A stretch of 64,000 bases of DNA from Nissabacter sp. SGAir0207 (GTDB lineage: Bacteria > Pseudomonadota > Gammaproteobacteria > Enterobacterales > Enterobacteriaceae): contig NZ_CP028035.1 of NCBI RefSeq assembly GCF_005491205.1, forward strand, positions 868,001 to 932,000, read 5' to 3'. Position numbers and translations under genes: made by a program. The notes below the pieces were generated by a model. It worked only from the letters and a program-made list of their open reading frames with translations, ran no database searches and was not told the DNA's origin. This document shows positions 41,797 through 49,564 of this stretch, piece after piece (the first letter of the stretch is position 1; the number at the start of each line of letters is the position of its first letter).

Positions 41797-42078
41797 ATGA
41801 AAAATCTGGTTGCAGATGTCCTGATCAAAATGTCAAAAATCGAGGTGGAAACCAAAGATTTGACGGCGCAGGTCGAGGCACAATCGCTGGTGTTGGCTGC
41901 CCTGATCCTGACAGTGGACCGGGCGCTGGCGGAAAATGTCTCGCAAACAATTAACCAAGCGATTGTTTCGGCAGAGACGGATTTTGAGGGAATCGTGTCA
42001 TCGGATGTCGTTTTGTTGCGCTCTCACTTAAACCGCTTGCTCACTTTGCCCAAATTGGTGAAAGCAAAATCCGAATAA
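41797..42078 (+). CDS. iraP: IraP-like anti-adaptor protein
   Basis: A 93-residue, mostly helical protein. The start MKNLVADVLIKMSKIEVETK aligns with E. coli IraP ([20 protein letters not shown]), followed by DLTAQVEA (KELCAQVEA) and near the end LLRSHLNRLL (LLRDYVKKLL). IraP binds RssB and so protects sigma-S (RpoS) from ClpXP proteolysis during phosphate or magnesium stress. GAGGTG lies just upstream of ATG 41797. The gene stands alone between guaA and the small CxxC gene, not in its E. coli location near phoA. A 14-bp palindrome lies at 41740-41753. Confidence 0.78.
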   Translation: MKNLVADVLIKMSKIEVETKDLTAQVEAQSLVLAALILTVDRALAENVSQTINQAIVSAETDFEGIVSSDVVLLRSHLNRLLTLPKLVKAKSE

Positions 42079-42181
42079 TCTGAAGTCGGTAGGATAACCG
42101 GCTGAATCGCCTAAAAATCAGGCATGGCGGGGGTTGCAGCCCGGTTTGGGGGTTTCACATCATCTGTAATCGCTGCTAGGC

Positions 42182-42201
42182 TTGTTAGTATTTGCTAACA
42201 A
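42182..42201. promoter_or_regulatory. Inverted repeat before the small CxxC gene
   Basis: TTGTTAG-TATTTG-CTAACAA, two perfect 7-bp arms, ends only 14 bases before the GTG start and next to its GGAGGGA ribosome site. It could be an operator or a leader hairpin. Confidence 0.5.
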
Positions 42202-42215
42202 AATGTGGAGGGAAT

Positions 42216-42446
42216 GTGAAAGAAAATTCAAATGATGAAGACAGCAATGAAGTCTGTCCTGAGTGTCTGGCAAGTGGCGAGGATTATCAAACCCAGGTAA
42301 AAAGCATTAAGGATAGCCAGAGTGGCAACACCATCATTAAGGTTCAGTACTGTGTGCACTGTGGCAATATCATTAGCATCTCCAGCGAAGAGTCACACCC
42401 GGTACAGCGGGCGCCGGAGCCGATAATACGTCATATATCAGGTTGA
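42216..42446 (+). CDS. Small CxxC (zinc-ribbon-like) protein of unknown function
   Basis: A 76-residue protein starting at GTG 42216 behind GGAGGGA. The N-terminus is acidic (KENSNDEDSNE). Two CxxC pairs (CPEC near residue 14 and CVHC near 48), about 30 residues apart, suggest a single zinc ribbon. The rest is polar with no membrane segment. I do not recognise the family. The base composition is clearly lower in GC than the core genes, which together with the neighbours suggests acquired DNA. An inverted repeat sits over its leader. The 257 bp to the next gene hold a hairpin and no convincing ORF. Confidence 0.65.
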   Translation: MKENSNDEDSNEVCPECLASGEDYQTQVKSIKDSQSGNTIIKVQYCVHCGNIISISSEESHPVQRAPEPIIRHISG

Positions 42447-42632
42447 GGATTGGATAGTTTTATTAACCCTAAAAAAGATAACGTATACCAGGAAAACGTT
42501 TTATTACATAGGGCAGGCCATCGCCTGACACTATGCCAGACACCGCAAGGGACCCTGCTTAGGGGGGAGTTTTTAGGCACCAGCCGTGACCGGCCAGCCG
42601 CTCCCCAGATGATTATTCAGCAACCCACGATG

Positions 42633-42676
42633 CGGCAGGTTTTTCGATTCAGGCCATCCTCCCGGAAAACCTGCCG
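42633..42676. repeat. Inverted repeat between the CxxC gene and the GNAT gene
   Basis: CGGCAGGTTTTTCG (42633-42646) pairs with CGGAAAACCTGCCG (42663-42676) with one mismatch and a 16-base loop. No T-run follows, so a terminator role is uncertain; it may be a remnant of a mobile sequence. Confidence 0.6.
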
Positions 42677-42703
42677 TATCACGTCCTGACCCCGCCTGCG
42701 CCT

Positions 42704-43132
42704 TTAGCGCGTCACAGGGTAGTGCAGCAGAAAATACTCCCCATTCGGTGCCGTACCACGGCTCACCTTATGCCAGCCATGCCGACAGTAGAACGCCAAC
42801 GCGTCAGTGTTGCGCACCAGACACTTCAACGCGCCCGTACTGGTAAAAGTCTCCTGCGCCGCCTGGAGCAGCGCCAGCCCGGCCCCTTGCCCCTGTGCCT
42901 CTGGGGCGACGAACAGGTTATGCAGGAAGTTCTCGGCCTCAAACAGTGAGGCAAACCCCACCGGACGCCCCTCGTGCTCCGCCACCAATACCGTCTCGCC
43001 CAGCACGGCCCGGTCAAAATCCTCCAGCCGCCAGTCGTGGCTCTCCAGCCAGGGCCAGGCCTGCTTGCGGGCCGCGAGATAGAGGGTGCGCAGGAAGGGG
43101 CGGTCTGCCTCCTGATAGGGGCGAATGATCAT
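42704..43132 (-). CDS. GNAT-family N-acetyltransferase
   Basis: A 142-residue acetyl-CoA-dependent transferase. ATG 43132 (MIIRPYQEADRPFLRTLYLAARKQ) has AAGGAG six bases upstream; the frame is open further to 43222 but without support. The acetyl-CoA loop is FVAPEAQGQGAGLALL, followed by ALKCLVRNTDALAFYCRHGW, typical of GNAT motifs A and B. The substrate is unknown. It is convergent with the gene to its left and divergent from the small basic protein gene. Confidence 0.85.
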   Translation of the reverse strand: MIIRPYQEADRPFLRTLYLAARKQAWPWLESHDWRLEDFDRAVLGETVLVAEHEGRPVGFASLFEAENFLHNLFVAPEAQGQGAGLALLQAAQETFTSTGALKCLVRNTDALAFYCRHGWHKVSRGTAPNGEYFLLHYPVTR

Positions 43133-43351
43133 CAAAACTCCTTGTGTGACGTGAACCAGAAGCCCTTGGGCTATCTTCAGCGTAGTACACGCCGCCAGCG
43201 CCTTCATGCACCCGCCTGACACGCTGAGTGGATAAATGCAGATAATTTATTGATTATAAATAGATAAATCACACGTTGTGAGCCGCGCGGGCTTGCGGGG
43301 AAGGGGGCAGGGCAATAGCCTTAGCTTACCATCCTGCACAGTGAGGCCATT

Positions 43352-43492
43352 ATGGACGAGCGTAAAGTAGTGCGTGACACCGAGACCGGCCAGTTCGTTG
43401 ATCCGGAAGAGGCCAAGCGGCGGCCAAAAACCACCGTCACCGAGACCATCAAAACCCCTGACAAAGGGAAGAAGAAAAAAGCCAAACCCTAA
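43352..43492 (+). CDS. Small basic protein (46 residues)
   Basis: Begins MDERKVVRDTETGQFVDPEE, followed by AKRRPKTTVTETIKTPDK and a lysine-rich tail GKKKKAKP. GTGAGG lies upstream of the ATG, and a GCGCCC/GGGCGC hairpin with TTTTAT follows the stop at once. The pattern TGxFV...A..RPxTTVxET resembles a widespread family of short uncharacterised bacterial and phage proteins. It may bind nucleic acid (inference from charge). It is too short to appear in most ORF searches, but start, frame and terminator agree. Confidence 0.7.
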   Translation: MDERKVVRDTETGQFVDPEEAKRRPKTTVTETIKTPDKGKKKKAKP

Positions 43493-43513
43493 GCGCCCGC
43501 CGGGCGCTTTTAT
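43491..43513 (+). terminator. Terminator of the 46-residue protein gene
   Basis: GCGCCCG/CGGGCGC hairpin beginning at the stop codon, followed by TTTTAT. Confidence 0.75.
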
Positions 43514-43573
43514 AGGGGCAAAGAAAATAGGTAAAAAGGGAAATGCCTTCTCTCTTTAAGGAAGGTGATAGGC

Positions 43574-44500
43574 TCATTTGAACCGTTGGGCAGGCTCGCC
43601 CTTTTTATAGATCAGGTGTCGTAATTTAATATTCTTATTATTACCGGATCGGATTTTATTCCACGCCTTAGCCATAGTGTAGCGTATATGTGGTGTTGTA
43701 TGTTTCTCTTCCTCTTTCATCATCATATCAAGCAGCCATGAATATATGACCTTCTCGATGGTCTCAGGCTGCAAATTGACGTCCCCGTAGATTTGAGAGC
43801 AGAAGCTGTCTGAGGCTGCGGGATCCACCCGTCGGGTTAATACTCGAATAAGCATCATCTCTGAACGGGAACGGAGTGATTTATGGGTAGGGAAACAGTG
43901 TTTATCCACCCACTCGTAGGCGGCCAACAACTCCTCTTTGTGCTTCTGTACATAATTGACCACCTCTGCTGAAGAGGCACCTTTCATGGCCAGTTGGCCG
44001 CTCTGGCACCACTGCACAATGGTGGGGCGTTCGTAAATGATGAGGGTAGGCACAATGACGCCAATCTCTTTCGCCGGCCCAGGTTTAATGCCCGGTACGC
44101 GGAAAAAGATGTGATCACCGTGCGTACGGCGCTTGCCATTATCAATGGTGTCAGCAGACTCTTCTGGCACATTGAATGCCAACGTCATATAGACGTCTAC
44201 GCCAGCTTTGACAATTGCATGGAGACGATGCTGCCCATCAATACAGCGAATAGGGTTATCAGGTGTGCCAATAAATTGAACCGGTTGGGCGTTCCTTTTC
44301 CATAGCCCGCGCTTCATTAAATCTGCCAGTGTCTCAATATGCGATTCGGAGAGCATCCGGTTATGGGTATTATAAGATAGCAGCTGCTGCGCTAATTCAG
44401 GCCCGACTATTTCACCTTGATACGTTATTTCACCACGCATTAATTTATCCCTTAATATCAGAAAAGGTAAAAAATATTCCTTCCGTTTGGGATTTGTCAT
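43574..44500 (-). CDS. DGQHR / ParB-fold protein of unknown function
   Basis: A 308-residue protein (MTNPKRKEYFLPFLILRDKL; an in-frame TTG at 44512 would add four residues). It carries IRCIDGQHRLHAI at about 85-96 and TIDNGKRRTHGD at about 118-129, the two hallmark motifs of ParB/sulfiredoxin-fold DGQHR proteins. Such proteins occur in phages, integrated elements and, as DndB/DpdB, in DNA-modification systems. The C-terminal half is helical and charged. No partner genes of a modification or partition system are adjacent. The gene has a low GC content relative to its flanks and a poor ribosome site, consistent with acquired DNA. The function cannot be named. Confidence 0.75.
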   Translation of the reverse strand: MTNPKRKEYFLPFLILRDKLMRGEITYQGEIVGPELAQQLLSYNTHNRMLSESHIETLADLMKRGLWKRNAQPVQFIGTPDNPIRCIDGQHRLHAIVKAGVDVYMTLAFNVPEESADTIDNGKRRTHGDHIFFRVPGIKPGPAKEIGVIVPTLIIYERPTIVQWCQSGQLAMKGASSAEVVNYVQKHKEELLAAYEWVDKHCFPTHKSLRSRSEMMLIRVLTRRVDPAASDSFCSQIYGDVNLQPETIEKVIYSWLLDMMMKEEEKHTTPHIRYTMAKAWNKIRSGNNKNIKLRHLIYKKGEPAQRFK

Positions 44501-44574
44501 AATTTGAATCAACGTATTTCAGATTAAAAATAACGCAAAATATAATTATGCTAATCATAAGCCCCCGAAGTTAT

Positions 44575-44603
44575 TTGCAACTTACCGGTGGGTTGCTTAT
44601 GCT
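44575..44603 (+). promoter_or_regulatory. Promoter of thiMD
   Basis: TTGCAA (44575-44580), 17-bp spacer, TATGCT (44598-44603). Transcription would begin just before the TPP riboswitch. Confidence 0.75.
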
Positions 44604-44628
44604 GGACGCGCTGTAATACAGCGACCAA

Positions 44629-44748
44629 TGACTCGGGGTGCCCTTCCTGGTGAAGGCTGAGAAATACCCGTATTACCTGAACTGGATAATGCCAGCGTAG
44701 GGAAGTCAGGATGCCTTGCCGGCACCCCCTTCTTTCACGCCGGTAAGG
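44629..44748 (+). promoter_or_regulatory. TPP riboswitch (THI element) controlling thiM
   Basis: The aptamer at about 44629-44707 has the conserved segments ACTCGGGGTGCC, GGCTGAGAAATACCC, ACCTGAACTGGATAATGCC and AGCGTAGGGAAGT. Downstream, CCTTGCCGG (44714-44722) can pair with CCGGTAAGG (44740-44748), which contains the thiM Shine-Dalgarno. TPP binding would therefore be expected to block translation of thiM, as for E. coli thiM. Confidence 0.95.
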
Positions 44749-44757
44749 AGAATGCCC

Positions 44758-45564
44758 ATGCTGTCCCCTACCGATCCCACCCTGTTGGCGCTGCCCGCCG
44801 ATCTTGCTGATGCCTCGTGGCGCGCGCTGTCGCGCCGTGCGCCGTTGGTGCACTGTCTGACCAATGAGGTGGTGCAGTCCGTTACCGCCAATCTGCTGCT
44901 GGCCGTCGGCGCATCGCCCGCGATGGTGGTGGAGCCACAGGAGGCGGCGCAGTTCAGCGCGCTGGCTGATGCGCTGCTAATCAACCTCGGTACGTTGAAC
45001 CACGCCCGCGCGGAGAGCATGTTGGCGGCCATCGACAGCGCCAACGCTGCCGGTACGCCCTGGACGCTCGATCCGGTGGCGGTCGGCGCGCTCACCTACC
45101 GCACGGACTTTGCCCGCCGGCTGCTTGACCTGCGCCCGGCGGCGATCCGCGCCAATGCCTCGGAGATACTGGCGCTGGCGGGCCAGCCAGCGTTGGGGCG
45201 CGGCGTAGACAGCGGCGACGACTCGCTGCGGGCGCTACCGGCGGCGCAGGCGCTGGCGCAGCAGTGCGGTGCGATCGTGGCGGTAACCGGGGCGGTGGAT
45301 TACATCACCGATGGCCGCCAGACGTGGGCGGTGGCGGGGGGCGATGCGCTGTTGACGCGAGTGGTGGGCACCGGCTGTGCGCTGTCGGCGCTGGTGGCGG
45401 GCTTTACTGCACTGGAGGGGCGGCGGTTGGATCATGTCGCGGCCGCCTGTGCGCTGATGGCGCGCGCCGGGGAGCGGGCGGCCGCGCAGGCCGCCGGGCC
45501 GGGTACGCTACTGCCGCACCTGCTGGATGCGCTGTGGCAACAGGTTGGGGAGGCGCGCCCATGA
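44758..45564 (+). CDS. thiM: Hydroxyethylthiazole kinase
   Basis: Salvages the thiazole moiety of thiamine by phosphorylating 4-methyl-5-(2-hydroxyethyl)thiazole. It is 268 residues from ATG 44758, chosen because AAGGAG lies seven bases upstream; ATG 44752 is too close. Family motifs: [23 protein letters not shown] (part), [23 protein letters not shown] and [13 protein letters not shown] near the C-terminus. It is controlled by the upstream TPP riboswitch and overlaps thiD by 4 bp (ATGA), so both are translated together. Confidence 0.96.
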   Translation: MLSPTDPTLLALPADLADASWRALSRRAPLVHCLTNEVVQSVTANLLLAVGASPAMVVEPQEAAQFSALADALLINLGTLNHARAESMLAAIDSANAAGTPWTLDPVAVGALTYRTDFARRLLDLRPAAIRANASEILALAGQPALGRGVDSGDDSLRALPAAQALAQQCGAIVAVTGAVDYITDGRQTWAVAGGDALLTRVVGTGCALSALVAGFTALEGRRLDHVAAACALMARAGERAAAQAAGPGTLLPHLLDALWQQVGEARP

Positions 45565-46361
45565 CCCGCATTAACGCCCTGACCATCGCAGGCACCGACC
45601 CAAGCGGCGGCGCGGGCATCCAGGCTGACCTGAAAGCCTTCTCCGCGCTGGGTGCCTATGGCACCAGCGTCATCACCGCGCTGGTGGCGCAGAATACCCA
45701 CGGCGTGCAGTCGGTCTACCGTATCGAACCTGGTTTTGTGGCGGCGCAGCTCGACTCGGTGCTCAGCGACGTGCGCATCGACAGCGCGAAAATCGGTATG
45801 CTGGCTAACAGTGACATCGTGGAGGCGGTGGCGGAGCGGCTGGCGCACTACCAGGTGCCGCACGTGGTGCTGGATACGGTGATGCTGGCGAAGAGCGGTG
45901 ATCCCTTGCTGGCGCCGGAGGCGGTGGAGGCGATCCGCCGCTGCCTGTTGCCGCAGGTCTCGTTAATCACGCCGAACCTGCCGGAGGCGGCGGCGCTGCT
46001 GGCCTGCGATCAGGCTCGCAATGAGCAGGAGATGCGCCAGCAGGGGCGCGGGTTGCTGGAACTGGGCTGTCAGGCGGTGCTGATGAAGGGCGGCCACTTG
46101 AGCGAGCAGGAGAGCCCAGACTGGCTGTTCACCCGCGACGGCGAGTGGCGCTTCAGCGCGCCGCGGGTAGCGACGCGCCATACCCACGGCACCGGCTGCA
46201 CCCTGTCGGCGGCGCTGGCGGCGTTGCGCCCGCGCCATACCGGCTGGGTGGATACTGTCCCGCTGGCAAAGGCCTACCTGCAACGGGCGCTGGAACAGGC
46301 CGACAGCCTGGAGGTGGGCAGCGGCATCGGCCCGGTGCACCACTTCCACCACTGGTGGTAA
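45561..46361 (+). CDS. thiD: Hydroxymethylpyrimidine (phosphate) kinase
   Basis: Phosphorylates HMP and HMP-phosphate to HMP-PP for thiamine synthesis. It is 266 residues. The start [25 protein letters not shown] overlaps the thiM stop; a longer frame back to 45264 runs inside thiM and is not real. Motifs: [41 protein letters not shown] and [14 protein letters not shown]. It ends convergent to the sugar-isomerase gene, with a long hairpin between. Confidence 0.96.
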   Translation: MTRINALTIAGTDPSGGAGIQADLKAFSALGAYGTSVITALVAQNTHGVQSVYRIEPGFVAAQLDSVLSDVRIDSAKIGMLANSDIVEAVAERLAHYQVPHVVLDTVMLAKSGDPLLAPEAVEAIRRCLLPQVSLITPNLPEAAALLACDQARNEQEMRQQGRGLLELGCQAVLMKGGHLSEQESPDWLFTRDGEWRFSAPRVATRHTHGTGCTLSAALAALRPRHTGWVDTVPLAKAYLQRALEQADSLEVGSGIGPVHHFHHWW

Positions 46362-46376
46362 GCGCGGCCTGACTGC

Positions 46377-46413
46377 GCATCAGGCCGGTGTTCAGCCGAT
46401 ACCGGCCTGATGC
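46377..46413. repeat. 13-bp perfect inverted repeat between thiD and the isomerase gene
   Basis: GCATCAGGCCGGT (46377-46389) and ACCGGCCTGATGC (46401-46413) with an 11-base loop. It lies between two convergent genes and covers the last codons of the isomerase gene. No T-run follows on either strand. Confidence 0.75.
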
Positions 46414-47369
46414 AGGTCATGCAGGTTCAGCGCGCCCACCAGCGTGCCGTTGACGTCCACCACCGGGGCAGCGCTCAGGTGGTTGGCGTGCAGCGCCTCC
46501 AGCGCCTCACCGGCGCGCCACTGCGCGGGCAGCAGGAAGCCGGGACGGGTGACCGCGGGCCACAGCGGATCTTGCAGCGCATGGCCAGCCACCAGCCAGC
46601 GACGCAAATCGCCATCGGTAAACACCCCCAGCACCCGGTGCGCGGCGTCACACACCGCCACCAGCCCCAGCCCGGTGCGGCTCAGCTCCAGCATCGCGTC
46701 CATCACCGTCGCCCCCTCGCTCACCTGCGGAATGCGCTCATCGGTACGCATCAGGTGGTGCACCCGGTTGAGCAGGCGCGCGCCCAGACTGCCGCCGGGG
46801 TGGGAGCGGGCGAAATCCTCCGCGCCGAAACCGCGCTGGCGCATCAGGGCCATCGCCAGCGCGTCGCCCATCATCAGGGTATTGACCGCGCTGGAGGTGG
46901 GCGCCAGCCCCATTGGGCAGGCCTCACGCTCCACGCTGATGTCCAGCACGCACGCCGCCTGTTGCGCCAGCGGCGAGGCCAACCCGCCGGTAATGGCAAT
47001 CACCGGGATGCGGCTCTCGGCCAGCAGCGGCAGGATCAGATCCAGCTCCTTGGCGCGGCCGGAGTAGGAGATAAAGATCATCACATCCTCCTCGCCAATC
47101 ATGCCGAGATCGCCATGCAGCGCCTCCGCCGGGTGGACGAAAAAGGCCGGCGTGCCGGTGCTGGCGAGCGAGGCGGCGATCTTCTTGCCAATGTGGCCGG
47201 ACTTGCCGATGCCGGAGACCACCGCCTTGCCGCGGCAGGCGAGCAGCAGTTCACAGGCTTGGACGAACTGGCCATCCAGCCGCGCCAGCAGGCGCTGCGC
47301 CTCGGCCAGCTCTATCTCCAACGTCTCACGGGCAAAATCCAGCAACGGGTGGGGGGAGGGGTATGACAT
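46392..47369 (-). CDS. KpsF/GutQ-family sugar-phosphate isomerase (SIS + 2 CBS)
   Basis: A 325-residue protein with an N-terminal SIS domain (GKAVVSGIGKSGHIGKKIAASLASTGT, HPAEALHGDLGM, SYSGRAKELDLILP) and two C-terminal CBS domains (VFTDGDLRRWL is typical). These enzymes interconvert ribulose-5-phosphate and arabinose-5-phosphate. This one is not next to kdsC, kps or gut genes, so it is an extra copy whose role is unclear. A FadR-type regulator gene lies 108 bp upstream in the same direction and may control it. Confidence 0.88.
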   Translation of the reverse strand: MSYPSPHPLLDFARETLEIELAEAQRLLARLDGQFVQACELLLACRGKAVVSGIGKSGHIGKKIAASLASTGTPAFFVHPAEALHGDLGMIGEEDVMIFISYSGRAKELDLILPLLAESRIPVIAITGGLASPLAQQAACVLDISVEREACPMGLAPTSSAVNTLMMGDALAMALMRQRGFGAEDFARSHPGGSLGARLLNRVHHLMRTDERIPQVSEGATVMDAMLELSRTGLGLVAVCDAAHRVLGVFTDGDLRRWLVAGHALQDPLWPAVTRPGFLLPAQWRAGEALEALHANHLSAAPVVDVNGTLVGALNLHDLHQAGIG

Positions 47370-47450
47370 TGCAACGGTTCCTGTCGGCTAAAAAGGGCCT
47401 TATCCTGGGCGATGGCGGCCAGATAAACTGTGATCGGGGTTAGATTTTAC

Positions 47451-47471
47451 GCCCGGCGGCCTGCGCCGGGC
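47451..47471 (-). terminator. Hairpin after the GntR-type regulator gene
   Basis: GCCCGGCG/CGCCGGGC stem with a five-base loop, just downstream of the regulator on the minus strand; no strong T-run. Confidence 0.4.
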
Positions 47472-47477
47472 AGGGCA

Positions 47478-48158
47478 TCAGCTCGCCTCGAACCAGTCGC
47501 TGTTCTGTTCGGCAATCGGCGTGATGGAGTAGATCAACTCCTGGAGGTGCAAACGGATGGCGGCCTCGGCGCGGTCGGCGTCGCGTGCCTTCAGGGCGTC
47601 GGCGATCTGCTGGTGCTGGGCCAGCAGGCTCTCCGGCGGCGAGACCTCACTCAGGCTCAGGAAGCGCACCCGGTCCATCGTCGCCTTGATCGACTCGATG
47701 GTCTCCCACGCCAGCTCACAGTTGGCGATGCGCGTCAGCAGCTGGTGGAACTGGTCATCCAGCGCCAAAAACTCGCGCGTCTGCTGGCTGGCGGCGGCCA
47801 GCTTCTGCCGCTCCAGATTGTGCTCCAACTGCCGGATCTGCTCATCGGTCACCATCGCGGCGGCGCGGCGTACCACGGCGCACTCCAGCGCCTGACGGAT
47901 GAAGCGCGCGTCCGCCACCTGCTTGGCGGAGATTTTCATCACAAAGGTGCCGCGCTGCGGCAGGATCTGCACCAGCCCGGCCTCGGCCAGCTTGATAAAG
48001 GCCTCCCGCACCGGCTGGCGTGACACGCTAAAGCGCAGCGAGATCTCCTTCTCCGACAGCAGGGTGCCGGGGGCAATGGTGCAGTCAACGATCTCCCGGC
48101 GCAACAGGCGGTAGATCTGCTGGTTGACCGGGACATTATGTAACAGTTCTGAAGGCAT
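47478..48158 (-). CDS. GntR-family transcriptional regulator (FadR/FCD subgroup)
   Basis: A 226-residue regulator. The winged helix-turn-helix is at about 12-75 ([48 protein letters not shown]). The all-helical FCD ligand domain follows (about 85-215), with metal-site residues in LDDQFHQLL and [11 protein letters not shown] 48158 ([14 protein letters not shown]) is the likely start although the frame is open to 48203. FCD regulators sense organic or sugar acids. It lies upstream of the arabinose-5-phosphate-isomerase-like gene on the same strand, so a regulator-target pair is likely but unproven. Confidence 0.85.
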   Translation of the reverse strand: MPSELLHNVPVNQQIYRLLRREIVDCTIAPGTLLSEKEISLRFSVSRQPVREAFIKLAEAGLVQILPQRGTFVMKISAKQVADARFIRQALECAVVRRAAAMVTDEQIRQLEHNLERQKLAAASQQTREFLALDDQFHQLLTRIANCELAWETIESIKATMDRVRFLSLSEVSPPESLLAQHQQIADALKARDADRAEAAIRLHLQELIYSITPIAEQNSDWFEAS

Positions 48159-48251
48159 AGGGCAGGGCAGCTCACCAAAAGACGATGGCCGCCAGTGTAG
48201 CATGAGTGGGCGGCGCGGTTAACGACGGCGGCCCGGCGGGCCGACGGCGGC

Positions 48252-49151
48252 TTACCCCAGCAGGGTGCAGTTGGGCGGCAGGCGGCAGCTCAGGGCCGCT
48301 GGCAGCAGCTCAATACGGAAGTGGGTATCGCTCAGCGGCTCGCCATCCAGGTTGAAGGTCATCTCATTCGGGGCCTGAATCTCCAGCCACGGCAGCGCCG
48401 CGGAGATCACATTCGGGTTCTCCTCGCCGCTGACGATGCTGCGCAGGAACGCTGGCACCAGCTCTTCGGAGGTGAACAGCCGCAGTTGCAGCAGGCCGTC
48501 ATTGATCAGCGCTTCTGGGCAGAGCGCCTGCCCGCCACCGGCCTGCTTGCCGTTGCCGATGCCAATCACCAGCGCGTCGCCCTCCCACTGGAAGTCCGGG
48601 CCAGTGATGGCGCAACGATCCGCTTTCAGCGTATCCATGCGCATCAGGCCGTGTAGCAGATAAGAGACGCCGCCGAGCGCCGATTTCAGCCGCTCCGGCG
48701 TCTCGGTGGTGATGCGGGTGCCGAAGCCGCCGGTCGCCATATTGATGAAGTAGCGCTCACGGTTCACCCGCGCCAGATCGATGGGGTAGGCGTGGCCCTT
48801 GATCGCCAGTTGCAGCGCCAGCTCCAGATTGTCAGGGATATTGCAGGCAGTGGCGAAGTCATTGGCGGTGCCGAGCGGCACGATGCCGAGCGCTGGCCGC
48901 TGGTCGTCGGGGGCCAGACAGAGCGCGGTGGCCACCTCGTTGATGGTGCCGTCGCCGCCGCCAGCAATCACCGTCGCGGCGCGCAGCGCCACCGCCTCCT
49001 CGACGTAACGCCCGGCATCGCCGTGCTCCCAGGTGACGCGTACGTGCAGGGTCACGCCATCCTGGCGCAGGGCCGTGACCGCCTGGCGGAGATCCTCATT
49101 TCCCGCCCCTTTTCCATTAAGGATCAGTACATGGACTGATGATTCAAACAT
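48252..49151 (-). CDS. yegS: Lipid kinase YegS
   Basis: Diacylglycerol-kinase-catalytic-domain protein of 299 residues, equal to E. coli YegS, which phosphorylates phosphatidylglycerol in vitro. ATG 49151 ([18 protein letters not shown]) is the family start; the frame is open to 49259. The nucleotide motif [30 protein letters not shown] and the [21 protein letters not shown] (part) substrate region are intact. A possible -10 (TATACT on the minus strand) is at 49202-49207. Confidence 0.95.
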   Translation of the reverse strand: MFESSVHVLILNGKGAGNEDLRQAVTALRQDGVTLHVRVTWEHGDAGRYVEEAVALRAATVIAGGGDGTINEVATALCLAPDDQRPALGIVPLGTANDFATACNIPDNLELALQLAIKGHAYPIDLARVNRERYFINMATGGFGTRITTETPERLKSALGGVSYLLHGLMRMDTLKADRCAITGPDFQWEGDALVIGIGNGKQAGGGQALCPEALINDGLLQLRLFTSEELVPAFLRSIVSGEENPNVISAALPWLEIQAPNEMTFNLDGEPLSDTHFRIELLPAALSCRLPPNCTLLG

Positions 49152-49471
49152 TGCATACTCCCGGCAATAAGCGTACAGCGGGCAGGGTCGCCCAACATTG
49201 AGTATAAGATAAACCAAAACGCCCTGGCGCCGGTACTGGCAATGGGCGGCCGCAGGCAATGCAGATAAATCTTAGCGCAGCGGCAGAAAAAGGAGGGCAG
49301 ATAAAAAGGGCGGAAAATCAGGCCGCTTATTTTCCCTGCCAGCAAACGTGTGGAAATAATAAACGCCGGTGGGCAATGAAAGGGAATGGTTTTGCCATTA
49401 TTTACAAAAACTGAAATTTCTCATCCAATTATTTGCGTAATAAATGATTTTTATTTATCTGATTGATAAGA

Positions 49472-49558
49472 AAGAAAAAGCCGACCCAAGGGAGATTGGG
49501 TCGGCTAAGGAGGTGGTTCCTGAAGAACATCAACGCTATTTTTGATTGTTAATTTTCG
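49472..49558 (-). ncRNA. cyaR: CyaR small RNA
   Basis: A Hfq-dependent sRNA that represses ompX, luxS, nadE and others in E. coli. On the minus strand the RNA begins near GCGAAAATTAACAATC and contains CAGGAACCACCTCCTTAGCC, the conserved CyaR regulatory segment. It ends in an 11-bp terminator stem (AGCCGACCCAA/TTGGGTCGGCT, loop 49490-49495) followed by TTTTTC. E. coli CyaR lies in the same place next to yegQ. The terminator stem sequence differs from E. coli, but the pairing is kept. Between this RNA and yegS (49152-49471) I see only AT-rich sequence and the yegS promoter region. Confidence 0.9.
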
Positions 49559-49564
49559 CCCCAG

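Noticed and set aside
42450..42689. 79-codon open frame from TTG after the CxxC gene
   Set aside because: Non-ATG start with no usable ribosome site, no recognisable domain, and it runs through an inverted repeat.
45264..45560. N-terminal extension of thiD by 99 codons
   Set aside because: It lies entirely inside thiM in another frame; the ATG overlapping the thiM stop is the family start.
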